Assembly: GCA_020746995.1 (NCBI GenBank)
Contig: JAGPXD010000002.1
Span: 4,464,001-4,528,000 of the forward strand
From: Plectosphaerella cucumerina
Taxonomy: Eukaryota; Ascomycota; Sordariomycetes; Glomerellales; Plectosphaerellaceae
Length of the DNA stretch: 64,000 nt
Direction: 5' to 3'
A program made the position numbers and the translations under genes. The notes beneath the pieces are model-generated. The model was not told the origin of the DNA. It saw only the letters and a list, made by a program, of their open reading frames with translations, and did no database searches. Shown here in pieces: positions 20,870-30,338 of the stretch; position 1 is the first letter of the stretch; every line of letters begins with the position of its first letter.

Positions 20870-23800
20870 ATGTCTGACTCGGACTTCGAGACCATCCGCA
20901 AGCTCCAGGCTGAGCGCAACGCGGCCGCCGCGGCCAGGACGGGCTCGCGCACCTTTGACCCCGACACCCAGCGTGCCGACTCGGGCACCAAGCAGAAACT
21001 GACCGAATCCTTCGATGCCGACCTCTACGACCGCGATGGCGCCGACAAGTTCGCCGGCTACAACACCTCCATCCCTGCCGGCGATGGCGATGACGACGAG
21101 ATGGAAGAGGCTGACACCACGCGCCGTCTCGTCGGCCAATACACCGCCTCGCGTGAGATGATTGACGAGTTCTCCCGGGGCGCCGGCGTCGAGGAGGGCG
21201 ACCCATTCGCGGGCCGTGGCGAGCACAGCAACCGTATCGCCGACCGCGAGACCGATTACCAGAAACGTCGCTTCGACAGAGCCCTGACGCCCACACGTGC
21301 CGATCCCTTCGCCAATGGCAAGGCCGGAGTATCCGAGGATGGTGCCAATTACCGAGAAGTTATGGAGGCCAGGGAGCTAGAGAGGGAGGAAGAACGCGTT
21401 CGTCGCGCCATCGAGGCCAAGCTGGAGGGCGCCGCAGAGGATGGCAACACTGCCCCGGCCACCCTGACCGAGGGCGGCCAGCAGGACAAGGCCGAGGCCG
21501 GCTCGAGCGAGGTCGTCGCCGCAGGAAGGAAGCGCAAGAAGAGATGGGATGTGGCCACGACTCCCGCCGAGAATGGCGATGCCGCGTCCGAGGACGCCGC
21601 CAAGCCAAAGAAGTCGCGCTGGGACCAGACACCGTCTCTCACGGGAGGCGCCGATGCCCCGAAGAAGCGCTCTCGGTGGGACCAGGCCCCTTCGGCCACA
21701 CCCATGGGGAACCAGGGCCTCGCGACGCCGATGCACCCTTCTCAGGCCGGCCCTGGCGCCGTCATGCCCACCACGTTCGGCACCGACGTCTCCGGCAGGA
21801 ACATGCCCCTGAGCGACGAGGAGCTCGACCTCCTTCTTCCTGGCGAAGAGCAGGGCTACAAGATCCTCACACCACCTCCCGGGTACGAGCCCATTCGGGC
21901 GCCCGCCCACAAGCTCATGGCCACGCCGGCGCCGGCGACCGGCTTCATGATGCAGGATCCCGAATCGACAAGGCTGGGCGGAAAGCCGGTGCACAACGAG
22001 ATCCCCGGCATCGGCGACCTCCAATTCTTCAAGGCCGAGGACATGGCCTACTTCGGCAAGCTCACCGATGGAGCCGACGAGAACAGTCTGAGTGTGGAGG
22101 AGATGAAGGAGCGCAAGATCATGAGGCTGCTCCTCAAAGTCAAGAACGGCTCGCCCCCTGCGAGAAAGACAGCTCTGCGTCAGCTCACCGACAACGCCAG
22201 GCAGTTCGGCGCCGGCCCCCTCTTCGACCAGATCCTGCCGCTCCTCATGGAGAAGACGCTCGAGGACCAGGAGCGCCATCTGCTCGTCAAGGTCATTGAC
22301 CGTATTCTCTACAAGCTGGACGACCTTGTTCGGCCCTACGTCCACAAGATCCTCGTCGTTATCGAACCCCTTTTGATCGACCAGGACTACTACGCCCGAG
22401 TGGAGGGTCGCGAGATCATCTCCAACCTCAGTAAGGCGGCAGGCCTAGCCACCATGATCAGTACCATGAGACCCGATATCGATCACGTCGACGAGTACGT
22501 CCGGAACACCACCGCCCGTGCCTTTGCGGTCGTCGCCTCGGCCCTCGGAATCCCAGCACTGCTTCCCTTCCTGCGCGCCGTGTGCCGCAGCAAGAAGTCA
22601 TGGCAGGCGAGGCACACGGGTGTCAAGATTGTGCAGCAGATCCCCATTCTGATGGGCTGTGCTGTGCTGCCTCACCTCAAAGGCCTGGTTGACTGCATCG
22701 GCCCTAACCTGAACGACGAGCAGACCAAGGTTCGCACGGTTACTAGTCTTGCGATCGCGGCTCTTGCAGAGGCGTCCAACCCCTACGGTATCGAATCCTT
22801 CGACGACATCTTGAACCCGCTGTGGACAGGTGCACGCAAGCAGCGCGGCAAGGGTCTGGCAGGCTTCCTCAAGGCCGTTGGCTTTATCATCCCCCTGATG
22901 GACGAGGAGTACGCCAGTTACTACACCAGTCAGATCATGGAGATCCTCCTGCGCGAGTTCTCTTCACCCGACGAGGAGATGAAGAAGGTCGTCCTCAAGG
23001 TGGTCTCCCAGTGCGCCAGCACCGAGGGTGTCACGTCCGGCTACCTCAAGGAGCACGTCCTCGACGACTTCTTCAAGAGCTTCTGGGTGCGTAGGATGGC
23101 GCTCGACAAGCGCAACTACAGGCAGGTGGTCGAAACGACCGTCGACATTGGCCAGAAGGTCGGCGTCAGCGAGATCCTCGAGAGGATCGTGAACAACCTC
23201 AAGGACGAGAGCGAGGCGTATCGTAAGATGACTGTCGAGACCGTCGAGAAGATTGTCGCCAGCCTGGGTGCCGCCGACATCGGGGAGCGTCTCGAGGAGC
23301 GCCTCATTGACGGCATCTTGCACGCATTCCAGGAGCAGAGTGTCGAGGACATCATCATGCTTAACGGCTTTGGTTCCGTCGTCAACGCGCTTGGAGCACG
23401 CTGCAAGCCATACCTGCCCCAAATCGTCAGCACCATCCTCTGGCGCCTGAACAACAAGTCCGCCACGGTACGACAGCAAGCGGCCGATCTCATCTCCCGC
23501 ATCGCCATGGTCATGAAGCAGTGCGGCGAGGACGCCCTGATGGGCAAGCTCGGTATCGTCCTGTACGAATACCTCGGCGAGGAGTACCCTGAGGTGCTAG
23601 GTTCCATTCTCGGAGCCCTGCGCTCCATCGTCACCGTCGTTGGTATCACGCAAATGCAGCCTCCCATCAAGGACCTGCTTCCACGGCTTACGCCCATCCT
23701 CCGCAACCGACACGAGAAGGTCCAGGAGAACACAATCGACCTCGTGGGTCGTATTGCCGATCGCGGACCCGAGAGCGTCAATGCTCGCGAATGGATGCGT

Positions 23801-24535
23801 ATCTGCTTCGAGCTGCTTGACATGCTCAAGGCTCACAAGAAGGGCATCCGTCGCGCTGCCAACAACACCTTTGGTTTCATCGCAAAGGCCATTGGCCCCC
23901 AGGATGTCCTCGCCACTCTCCTGAACAACCTGAGGGTGCAGGAGCGCCAGTCTCGCGTCAACACGGCCGTTGCTATTGGCATCGTCGCCGAGACTTGCGC
24001 GCCCTTCACGGTCCTTCCCGCTCTCATGAACGAGTACCGTGTGCCCGAGCTCAACGTGCAAAACGGTGTGCTCAAGTCACTTTCCTTCCTCTTCGAATAC
24101 ATTGGCGAGATGGCCAAGGACTACGTCTACGCCGTTACGCCTCTCCTCGAGGACGCCCTCATCGACAGGGACCAGGTCCACAGGCAGACGGCCGCCTCCG
24201 TCGTCAAGCACATCGCCCTGGGCGTGGTAGGCCTCGGATGCGAGGATGCCATGGTCCATCTCCTTAACCTCCTTTATCCCAACCTTTTCGAGACGAGCCC
24301 CCACGTCATCGACCGTATCGTCGAGGCTATCGAGGCCATCCGCGTCGCCGTCGGGCCCGGCGTCGTCATGAACTACGTCTGGGCCGGCCTCTTCCACCCG
24401 GCCCGCAAGGTCCGCCAGCCATACTGGCGGCTCTACAACGATGCCTACGTCCAGGCGGCCGACGCCATGGTCCCTTACTACCCGAACCTGGACGAGGAGG
24501 CCATTGACAGGCCGGAACTGGCTATAATGCTGTGA
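20870..24535 (+). CDS. HSH155: U2 snRNP splicing factor 3B subunit 1 (Hsh155/SF3B1/Prp10)
   Basis: SF3B1 clamps the branch site-U2 duplex in the spliceosome. A single long exon encodes 1221 aa, close to fission yeast Prp10. The N-terminal region has three RWD-type U2AF-ligand motifs with Trp at residues 226 (KKRWDVATTP), 251 (SRWDQTP) and 270 (SRWDQAP). DPFAGRG and the ATPAPATGFMMQDPE segment follow. From about residue 420 the protein is HEAT repeats with near-universal sequence such as ARHTGVKIVQQI and EQTKVRT. The residues equivalent to human H662, K666 and K700 are H582, K586 and K620, all conserved. It ends in FHPARKVRQPYWRLYNDAY. A gene encoding LSM2, another splicing protein, lies convergently 390 bp away. 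Confidence 0.98.
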   Translation: MSDSDFETIRKLQAERNAAAAARTGSRTFDPDTQRADSGTKQKLTESFDADLYDRDGADKFAGYNTSIPAGDGDDDEMEEADTTRRLVGQYTASREMIDEFSRGAGVEEGDPFAGRGEHSNRIADRETDYQKRRFDRALTPTRADPFANGKAGVSEDGANYREVMEARELEREEERVRRAIEAKLEGAAEDGNTAPATLTEGGQQDKAEAGSSEVVAAGRKRKKRWDVATTPAENGDAASEDAAKPKKSRWDQTPSLTGGADAPKKRSRWDQAPSATPMGNQGLATPMHPSQAGPGAVMPTTFGTDVSGRNMPLSDEELDLLLPGEEQGYKILTPPPGYEPIRAPAHKLMATPAPATGFMMQDPESTRLGGKPVHNEIPGIGDLQFFKAEDMAYFGKLTDGADENSLSVEEMKERKIMRLLLKVKNGSPPARKTALRQLTDNARQFGAGPLFDQILPLLMEKTLEDQERHLLVKVIDRILYKLDDLVRPYVHKILVVIEPLLIDQDYYARVEGREIISNLSKAAGLATMISTMRPDIDHVDEYVRNTTARAFAVVASALGIPALLPFLRAVCRSKKSWQARHTGVKIVQQIPILMGCAVLPHLKGLVDCIGPNLNDEQTKVRTVTSLAIAALAEASNPYGIESFDDILNPLWTGARKQRGKGLAGFLKAVGFIIPLMDEEYASYYTSQIMEILLREFSSPDEEMKKVVLKVVSQCASTEGVTSGYLKEHVLDDFFKSFWVRRMALDKRNYRQVVETTVDIGQKVGVSEILERIVNNLKDESEAYRKMTVETVEKIVASLGAADIGERLEERLIDGILHAFQEQSVEDIIMLNGFGSVVNALGARCKPYLPQIVSTILWRLNNKSATVRQQAADLISRIAMVMKQCGEDALMGKLGIVLYEYLGEEYPEVLGSILGALRSIVTVVGITQMQPPIKDLLPRLTPILRNRHEKVQENTIDLVGRIADRGPESVNAREWMRICFELLDMLKAHKKGIRRAANNTFGFIAKAIGPQDVLATLLNNLRVQERQSRVNTAVAIGIVAETCAPFTVLPALMNEYRVPELNVQNGVLKSLSFLFEYIGEMAKDYVYAVTPLLEDALIDRDQVHRQTAASVVKHIALGVVGLGCEDAMVHLLNLLYPNLFETSPHVIDRIVEAIEAIRVAVGPGVVMNYVWAGLFHPARKVRQPYWRLYNDAYVQAADAMVPYYPNLDEEAIDRPELAIML

Positions 24536-24925
24536 AGTGGCCAGGGGCGACGGCGGAGGAAGACGATCCTTGGACTAGTTTGCGGCTCTGATTTTTTTGA
24601 CACTGGCGCATGGAAGCCATGTAATACTCTCTTGTGTCTGTAAGACGGAGGTGATGGTTAGGTAGCATCCCGCGCGGCGTTGGGACGAAAACATGATTTT
24701 AATGTGCAATTGCCTGGCCTGCGAGTGACGTCTTGTGATCTTCGCCTTGGTTTCGATTTCGCTAGACGTGTAGAGCCACGGAACAGCAATGCTCGACCTA
24801 TCATGGTGGCCGGGCCTGCTCGTCGCTTCACTCTCAACATGGATAATACGGGCGGTGACCGCGCGTCTGCATTAAGATGGTGTTCAAGATGGGAATGTGT
24901 TTAATTCAGGTCATAAACAAGTGCA
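24536..24925. other. Convergent 3' intergenic region (HSH155/LSM2)
   Basis: 390 bp between two stop codons, with a T-rich tract near 24,590-24,600. It is presumably overlapping or abutting 3' UTRs; no gene is visible. Confidence 0.6.
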
Positions 24926-25444
24926 TTATTTCGCTTTGGCCTGCTGGGCGGCCGCCTCTGTATTGATGTCAGCATGGGTTCATCTTCTGGCTGCTCGTAG
25001 ATAGCAACATACCTCTCCGCGTCGCATCCTCCAGGAGCTGGACATCGACAGACTGGGAGGGCAGGTGCACGTAGCGGACCACTGAGCCTCGGATAAAGAC
25101 GTTCTTGACGGAGCTCTGCGCGCGACTCGTCAGTTCTGGTCCCAGGGGGACATGCTCATGACGAGATGGAGGAAGGCAGCGGGCGACGCACCAGGTGGGG
25201 GTACTTCAGCTCTTCCACGACCTGGATGTCCTCCAGCTTAATGTTGAGGTACTGGTCGACGCTCTTGAGCACGCCGCGGATCTGGATGTCGTTCTTGAGC
25301 TCGACGGTGACCTCCTGGTCGATGAGCGTCTTGAAGAAGCTGTGAGCGTCGTTAGCATTCGTGGCGCTTGTCCGCCTTCGAGGGGGCCGTTGCGGCGGCT
25401 AGTCGCTGCGGAGGTTTGGGGAGGGCGCACCTGAAGAACAGCAT
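24926..25444 (-). CDS. LSM2: U6 snRNA-associated Sm-like protein LSm2
   Basis: LSm2 is a subunit of the LSm2-8 ring that binds the U6 snRNA 3' end and of the LSm1-7 ring in mRNA decay. Four minus-strand exons encode 98 aa: 25444-25431 (14 nt, Met-Leu-Phe-Phe plus two bases), 25339-25192, 25115-25013 and 24957-24926. The Sm1 motif is visible as LIDQEVTVELKNDIQIRGVL and DQYLNIKLEDI; the Sm2 motif is NVFIRGSVVRYVHLP. The tail ends AKAK. The length and near-invariant sequence match LSm2 in other eukaryotes. The first exon is too short to find by frame scanning and was placed by splice sites and the conserved start. It is convergent with HSH155. Confidence 0.96.
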
Positions 25445-25913
25445 CGTGGCGGGTTCTGCGGCTGAGGGTGACGCCGATGAGAGTGATGCTTTGCGATGTG
25501 AGGTTGTGAGTCTGGACGGACGATCTTGGTGTGGAGCTTTGACGTCTGGGAGTCGCGGTACGTACCGGATTTGAGGTAGGTCACGTGACGGCGATGGGCA
25601 TCAACAAACTCGACACTCTTGGATTTTACCACGCGTTACAACATAGCTTGGGTCATGATGTCCCAAAAGTTATCATCTTTCCTAATCTTGAAGTTAAAAC
25701 GTTCCCGAGGCCTTGGGTTTGATTGGCTTTTTTAACACAGCCGCATTCCATCCCCATGGTATCTCATCACTACGAAATCGGCAAATAAAAATCGACATGT
25801 CGTGCCGCTTCTCTATGTGTAGCAGTATGTAAACGCCATTCACCATGTACATAGCCAAGCCCCGAGCCTTACAATCATGAAACCACCGGATGCATACAGG
25901 CCCGCACTGACTC
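25445..25913. promoter_or_regulatory. LSM2 promoter and UTP12 3' flank
   Basis: This 469-bp gap holds a perfect GTCACGTGAC palindrome at 25,580-25,589, about 136 bp upstream of the LSM2 ATG. The part nearer 25,900 is the 3' flank of UTP12, which is on the same strand. Confidence 0.5.
25580..25589. promoter_or_regulatory. CACGTG E-box palindrome upstream of LSM2
   Basis: GTCACGTGAC is a perfect 10-bp palindrome containing the CACGTG core bound by bHLH factors (Cbf1 type) in fungi. Binding is inferred from the motif. Confidence 0.4.
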
Positions 25914-28834
25914 CTACGACACCTGCACAAAGGCCCTCTTCCGTACAGCCCGGCTCTCGTCCTCGTCGTCCCACGTCTCATCGACGTAGGTCTTGACACT
26001 CTTGGCCTCGAGCTGCATGCCCACAATCTTGAGGGCGGCCATGTTGTAGCCCATCTCGTCCTTCTGCCTCTTCAGCGCCGCCCGCAGGTTGGTGCGGATG
26101 CCGTCCAGCATGGTCCTCATGGTCCTGCTGGCGACGATCTGGCGGTGGTGCGTCTTGAGCATGAAGAAGAGGATGCGGCAGGTCAGAGGGATGTTCATGG
26201 ACCGCTGCGCGAAGAGGTCGAGGAAGGTGAAGAGCATCGGCACCGACGCGAAGGGCAGCACGAGCAAAGCGTCGTGCAGGGCGGACGCCTTGATGCGCTG
26301 GAGGACCGTCATGACGTGCGTCTCGGCGCTGATGTTGCCCAGGGCGACGAAGATGGGGTTGCGCTGCGGCGGTGCGGCGTTGGGGTTGGCGAGCTTGGCC
26401 TGCTCCCATTCCTTCATGAGGTTCAGGTCGGCCATGCCCACCTCGAGGGCCTCGGAAATGCGCTCGCCTGCCATGAGGGTCTCGACCGTTTGCTTGCTGG
26501 CTGCGCCGACCTCGTCCGTCTCGTCGGCTGCGTCGGGGTCCCGCTCCAGCGAGCTCGTGAGCGTCTGCTCGTACAGCTCCTCGATCTCCTTTTCGCGTTC
26601 CTCCTCAAGGAAGATCTGCTCGTCCGTCTCATCCCACACGCGGATGCTTTTGTCGTGGCCCGCGGTGACGAGGAACGTGCCGCTGTGGCCGACGGCCATG
26701 GCCCAGATCTCGCCGTGGTGGCCCTCAAGCCTCTGGATTTGCTCAAACTTGTCCGCGTCCCAGTACTTGATCGTCTTGTCCTTGCTGCTGCTGAAGAAGT
26801 GGTGGCCGTTGCCGTCGTTGTTGTGGGGGACGAAGGCGACCTGCAGGATGGAGTCCTGGTGTCCAAACAGCGCCTTGTGGCAGTCGCCGAAGTCGAGGCC
26901 CCATATCCTGATGTTCTTGTCCGCCGAGCTGGTCACGATGAGCTTGCTGTCGTGGGAGATATCCATGCTCAGGACGGGCAGCTTGTGGCCGTAGAGGTTG
27001 AGGTACAGCTTCAGGCTGTCGGTGAAGAAGACCTTGACGGTGTTATCCAGCAGCGACAGCGCGATCAGCTTGGCGTCAGGGGAGAAACGCAGGCTCAGGA
27101 CGTCGTCTGCGACCTTGAGGATCCTCGACTGCACCAGCTTGAGCTTGGGCACCGTCCGTGTCGTGCCCAGGACCTCCTCCTGCACGATTTGGAAGTTCCA
27201 GAACTTGGCCGACTTGTCGGCGCCGCCCGAGACCATCGACTTGCCGTCGGGATGGACTTGCAGCGACCAGATGGCTCCTTCGTGCGCCGTGACGCTATCC
27301 AGCAGGCTGGCCGAGGCCACGTCGAACAGCTCGAGCTCGCCTCCTTTTGTGCCGACCACGACGACCTTGTCTCCGGGAAGGAAGGAGCAGCACAGCGCGT
27401 ACCCGCAGTCGAACGTCCTGATGCAGGCTTGCGTCTTGATGTTCCAGATCTTGAGGCTGCCGTTGGCCGCCGAGGCCAGCATTCCGTCGTCAGAGCTGAG
27501 CGACACCGATCGCACATCTGTTCTGTGGCCGGGCATCTCCACGGCGAGGGTCCGTGAGTATTCGGGCGCCTCGTCCTTCTTCGACCGACCACCTTCGTCC
27601 TTTGTGGATATGTTGTAGTATTCCAGCTGGTTGTTCGTCGTTGCAACCACCAGCTGCACATCCTTGCCGCTGCCGACCGCCCAGTCCACTGACCGTGCCT
27701 TGCCTCCTGTCCGCACGATGACGGACTGGACGAAGAAGTCGCCGACCTGTGCCTTGGCAATGTCGTCCGCGGCCTCTGCTTCGTCGTCCTCCGCCTTGCC
27801 GTCCTTTGCCTTCTCCCTTCTTCTCCTCCTCTTCCTCGCGAGTGACTTCTTTACCTCAGCCTCTGACCGGATGCGCCAGATATCGACCGACTTTTCGGAG
27901 CCGTGGACAGCGAAGTAGTCCCGACGGGGATGGAAGACGACCTCGATGGCCTTGTCCTTGCTTTGACGGAACAGCGTGCCACGGTCGAGGAGGAACTGTG
28001 CTGTCTTTGGGGCATCGACGCGGCCCTTCATCGACGCGAGGCCGGCAGTGTCGATGTACCACACCTTCAGCTCACCATCGTTTCCGGCTGTGACGCAGCC
28101 GTTCTGGTCGGGCGAGACTCCCAGCGCCCAGCACTCGCCGTTGCTTTGCGCGATGTGTGTCTCGATGCAGTGCCTTGGCGAAAGATCCCAGAGCTTGATC
28201 AGAGAGTCTTTTCCGGTCGTTAGGAGGTATCCTTCGGGCGCGTCGCCGTCGAGCGCCATGGCTTGCACGTCCTCCCCATCCTCGGCCTGAGCCTCAGGCT
28301 CGATAAAGCGCAGTCCGGTGATCTGATCCTTGTGTCCTCGCAGCTTGTACTGGCCAACTTCGGCAACAAGGTCCCAGATGATGACGTCGGTGTCCTTGGA
28401 GCCGCTTGCCAGCCGCACGCCGGACTTGTCGAAGGCGAGATGTGTAATGGCCGACTTGTGTCCATTGAAGTTGACAATGACGGTGCTGATGGTGCTGTCC
28501 CACAGCCGAATGCTGCCATCCTCGTAGCCGATCGCGAACACGGCCTTGTCGACCTTGCTTTGCGCAATCGCAGTCACTGGGAGAGAGCAGCGCTCGTCTC
28601 GCCAGCGGCTCAGCAGTTCGCCCTTCTTGATGTCCCAGGTCAAGACCTCTTCGTTCGCGGCGACGACTGCCTGACCGGCCCCGGTGCCGGCTCCTTTAGA
28701 GGTCCATACGATGTTGGAGGTGCTCGATGCGACAACGCCGAACGTCTTCGAATGCTCGTACTTGCTGGAAAGAAACCATTAGCTTTCGACGGATATGCGC
28801 ACTGAGAAGAGTCTTACAGGTAGGATTTGACCAT
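25914..28834 (-). CDS. UTP12: U3 snoRNP / small-subunit processome WD40 protein Utp12 (Dip2, WDR3)
   Basis: Utp12 is a UTP-B component needed for 18S rRNA processing in the nucleolus. Minus-strand exons 28834-28818 (17 nt, MVKSY plus two bases) and 28764-25914 encode 955 aa, the size of yeast Dip2. Tandem WD repeats fill about residues 40-690, with canonical endings such as GSIRLWD, DVIIWD, LIKLWD, NIRIWG and SIRVWDE. An acidic and Lys-rich insert (about residues 290-330) interrupts the second propeller. The C-terminal Utp12 domain (about 770-910) includes PLTCRILFFMLKTHHRQI. It is divergent from ARPC2, with 332 bp between start codons. The first tiny exon was assigned from splice sites and the conserved family start MVKSYLKYE. 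Confidence 0.96.
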
Positions 28835-28952
28835 TTTGGCGACAGACCAATCTCGGCCGCTGTCTCAATGGGATCTCCGGGCAAGAGTTCGATACCTTGG
28901 TACTCAAATTCTCCCACCTCGAAAAGACCGTCCAGAACGCGGGAAACTTTTT

Positions 28953-28964
28953 CTTATCGATAAG
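28953..28964. promoter_or_regulatory. 12-bp palindrome CTTATCGATAAG (double GATA site)
   Basis: A perfect palindrome containing two overlapping GATAAG/CTTATC sites, followed closely by another GATA at 28,969-28,972. It could bind a GATA factor or a factor recognising TATCGATA. Seen directly; function inferred. Confidence 0.45.
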
Positions 28965-29008
28965 ATCCGATAGACCAGCTCCGAAATGGGTGGCCGACCG
29001 ATAACCAT

Positions 29009-29014
29009 CACGTG
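29009..29014. promoter_or_regulatory. CACGTG E-box in UTP12/ARPC2 promoter
   Basis: CACGTG core in the context CATCACGTGGAG, about 155 bp from the ARPC2 ATG and 175 bp from the UTP12 ATG. Confidence 0.35.
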
Positions 29015-29166
29015 GAGAAGCTGCCCGGCGGTCCCGCCCAGTGTCGCTCAGCCACCCCGAGCTCCAACTCCAAGGTCAAACGAGCCCCACCACCAGGCAT
29101 CGTCATCAGCATCCAGCCAGCACAGCGCAGCGAGGCCGAACAAGTGAGCCATTGGGTGTCGCCAAG

Positions 29167-30338
29167 ATGCTTCTCCTCGACTATCAGAACGTTCTTATCC
29201 AGTCGGTGCTGACGGAGAGGTTCTCAGGGTAAGCATTGGTCTCCGTCTTCAGCGACATGCGACATTGACTCGAGTAACAGTGCCCCGCCCGTCCACATCG
29301 ACCAGACCGTCTCCGACTTCGACGGCGTCCTCTACCACATCTCGACCCCCGAGTCCAAGACTCAGATCCTTATTTCTGTGCAGATCAGGTGCTTCAAGGA
29401 CCTGGTCAAATATGGCGCCGAGCAGGTTCTCCAGCGCGAGTACGGCTCCTACATCACGGCCACCGAGGCCGGATACGACTTCTCCGTCCTGATCGACCTG
29501 GAGAGCCTGCCGGCTGAGAAGGGTGAGTATTGGTTCAGGCGAGGATCATGGCATGCGGGCTTACCGGAGATGCAGAGGAACTCGATGCTCTTGTCAGCAA
29601 GTTTGCCCTGCTGAAGCGCAACGCGATGGCTGCGCCATTCGAGGCCGCCTACGAGGAACACTACAAGTTGAGGGAGGCGGCATCCAAGTACTCGTCCGAA
29701 GACGCTCCTCAGGGTGTCAAGGAGGGTGGCGAGGTCATGGCGATTCACTACCGTGAGGAGGAGGCCATTTACATCAAGGCCAGCCACGATCGCGTGACCG
29801 TCATCTTCAGCACCATCTTCAGGGAAGAGACCGACCGCATTTTCGGAAAGGTCTTTATCCAGGAGTTCGTTGATGCTCGCCGGAGAGCCATCCAGAACGC
29901 ACCCCAGGTGTTGTTCAGGAACGACCCTCCTCTGGAGCTGCAGAGCGTGCCGGGCGTGCAGAACAGCGGCACCGGTGAGGTCGGATACGTCACATTTGGT
30001 ACGTGGCGGGACTCTTCATGGTGTGGAATCGTTGAGCTGACCTCTTTAGTCCTCTTCCCCCGTCACCTTACCCCCCAGCGCATGCCGGATGTTATTTCGC
30101 ATATCCAGACCTTCCGTGACTATTTCCACTACCACATCAAAGCATCCAAGGCGTACATCCACTCCCGCATGCGCAAGAGGACGGCAGACTTCCTGCAAGG
30201 TAAGAGCATCAATATCCAAGTCACCTACTGGACGGTACTGATGTCACGTCACCAGTGCTTCGCAGGGCCCGACCGGACAGTGAGGAGAAGGAGAGGAAGA
30301 CAGCTAGCGGAAGGACGTTCAAGGTGCAAGGCGCTTGA
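29167..30338 (+). CDS. ARC35: Arp2/3 complex 34-kDa subunit (ARPC2, yeast Arc35)
   Basis: ARPC2 is a structural core subunit of the actin-nucleating Arp2/3 complex, contacting the mother filament together with ARPC4. Five exons encode 321 aa: 29167-29228, 29281-29522, 29570-29998, 30050-30199 and 30256-30338. Family landmarks are the start MLLLDYQNVLI, FDGVLYHIST, the KFALLKRNAMAAPFE segment just after intron 2, VTFVLFPRHLTP spanning intron 3, and the C-terminal helix KAYIHSRMRKRTADFLQVLR followed by a Lys/Glu-rich end. Every exon joins in frame. The internal ATG at 29530 lies inside intron 2 and is not a start. Actin patches and endocytosis are the expected site of action. Confidence 0.96.

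Larger units (their letters stand above)
28835..29166. promoter_or_regulatory. Compact divergent promoter UTP12/ARPC2
   Basis: The 332-bp interval between two start codons contains the palindrome CTTATCGATAAG (28,953-28,964) and a CACGTG core (29,009-29,014). Both genes must draw their basal promoters from this short stretch. Confidence 0.6.

Noticed and set aside
21377..22345. Open frame of 322 codons antisense to HSH155
   Set aside because: Shadow of the highly conserved SF3B1 coding strand, low-complexity translation.
26145..27557. Long open frame (470 codons) on the plus strand
   Set aside because: It lies wholly antisense to the conserved WD40 coding sequence of UTP12 and its translation resembles nothing; it is a GC-rich shadow frame.
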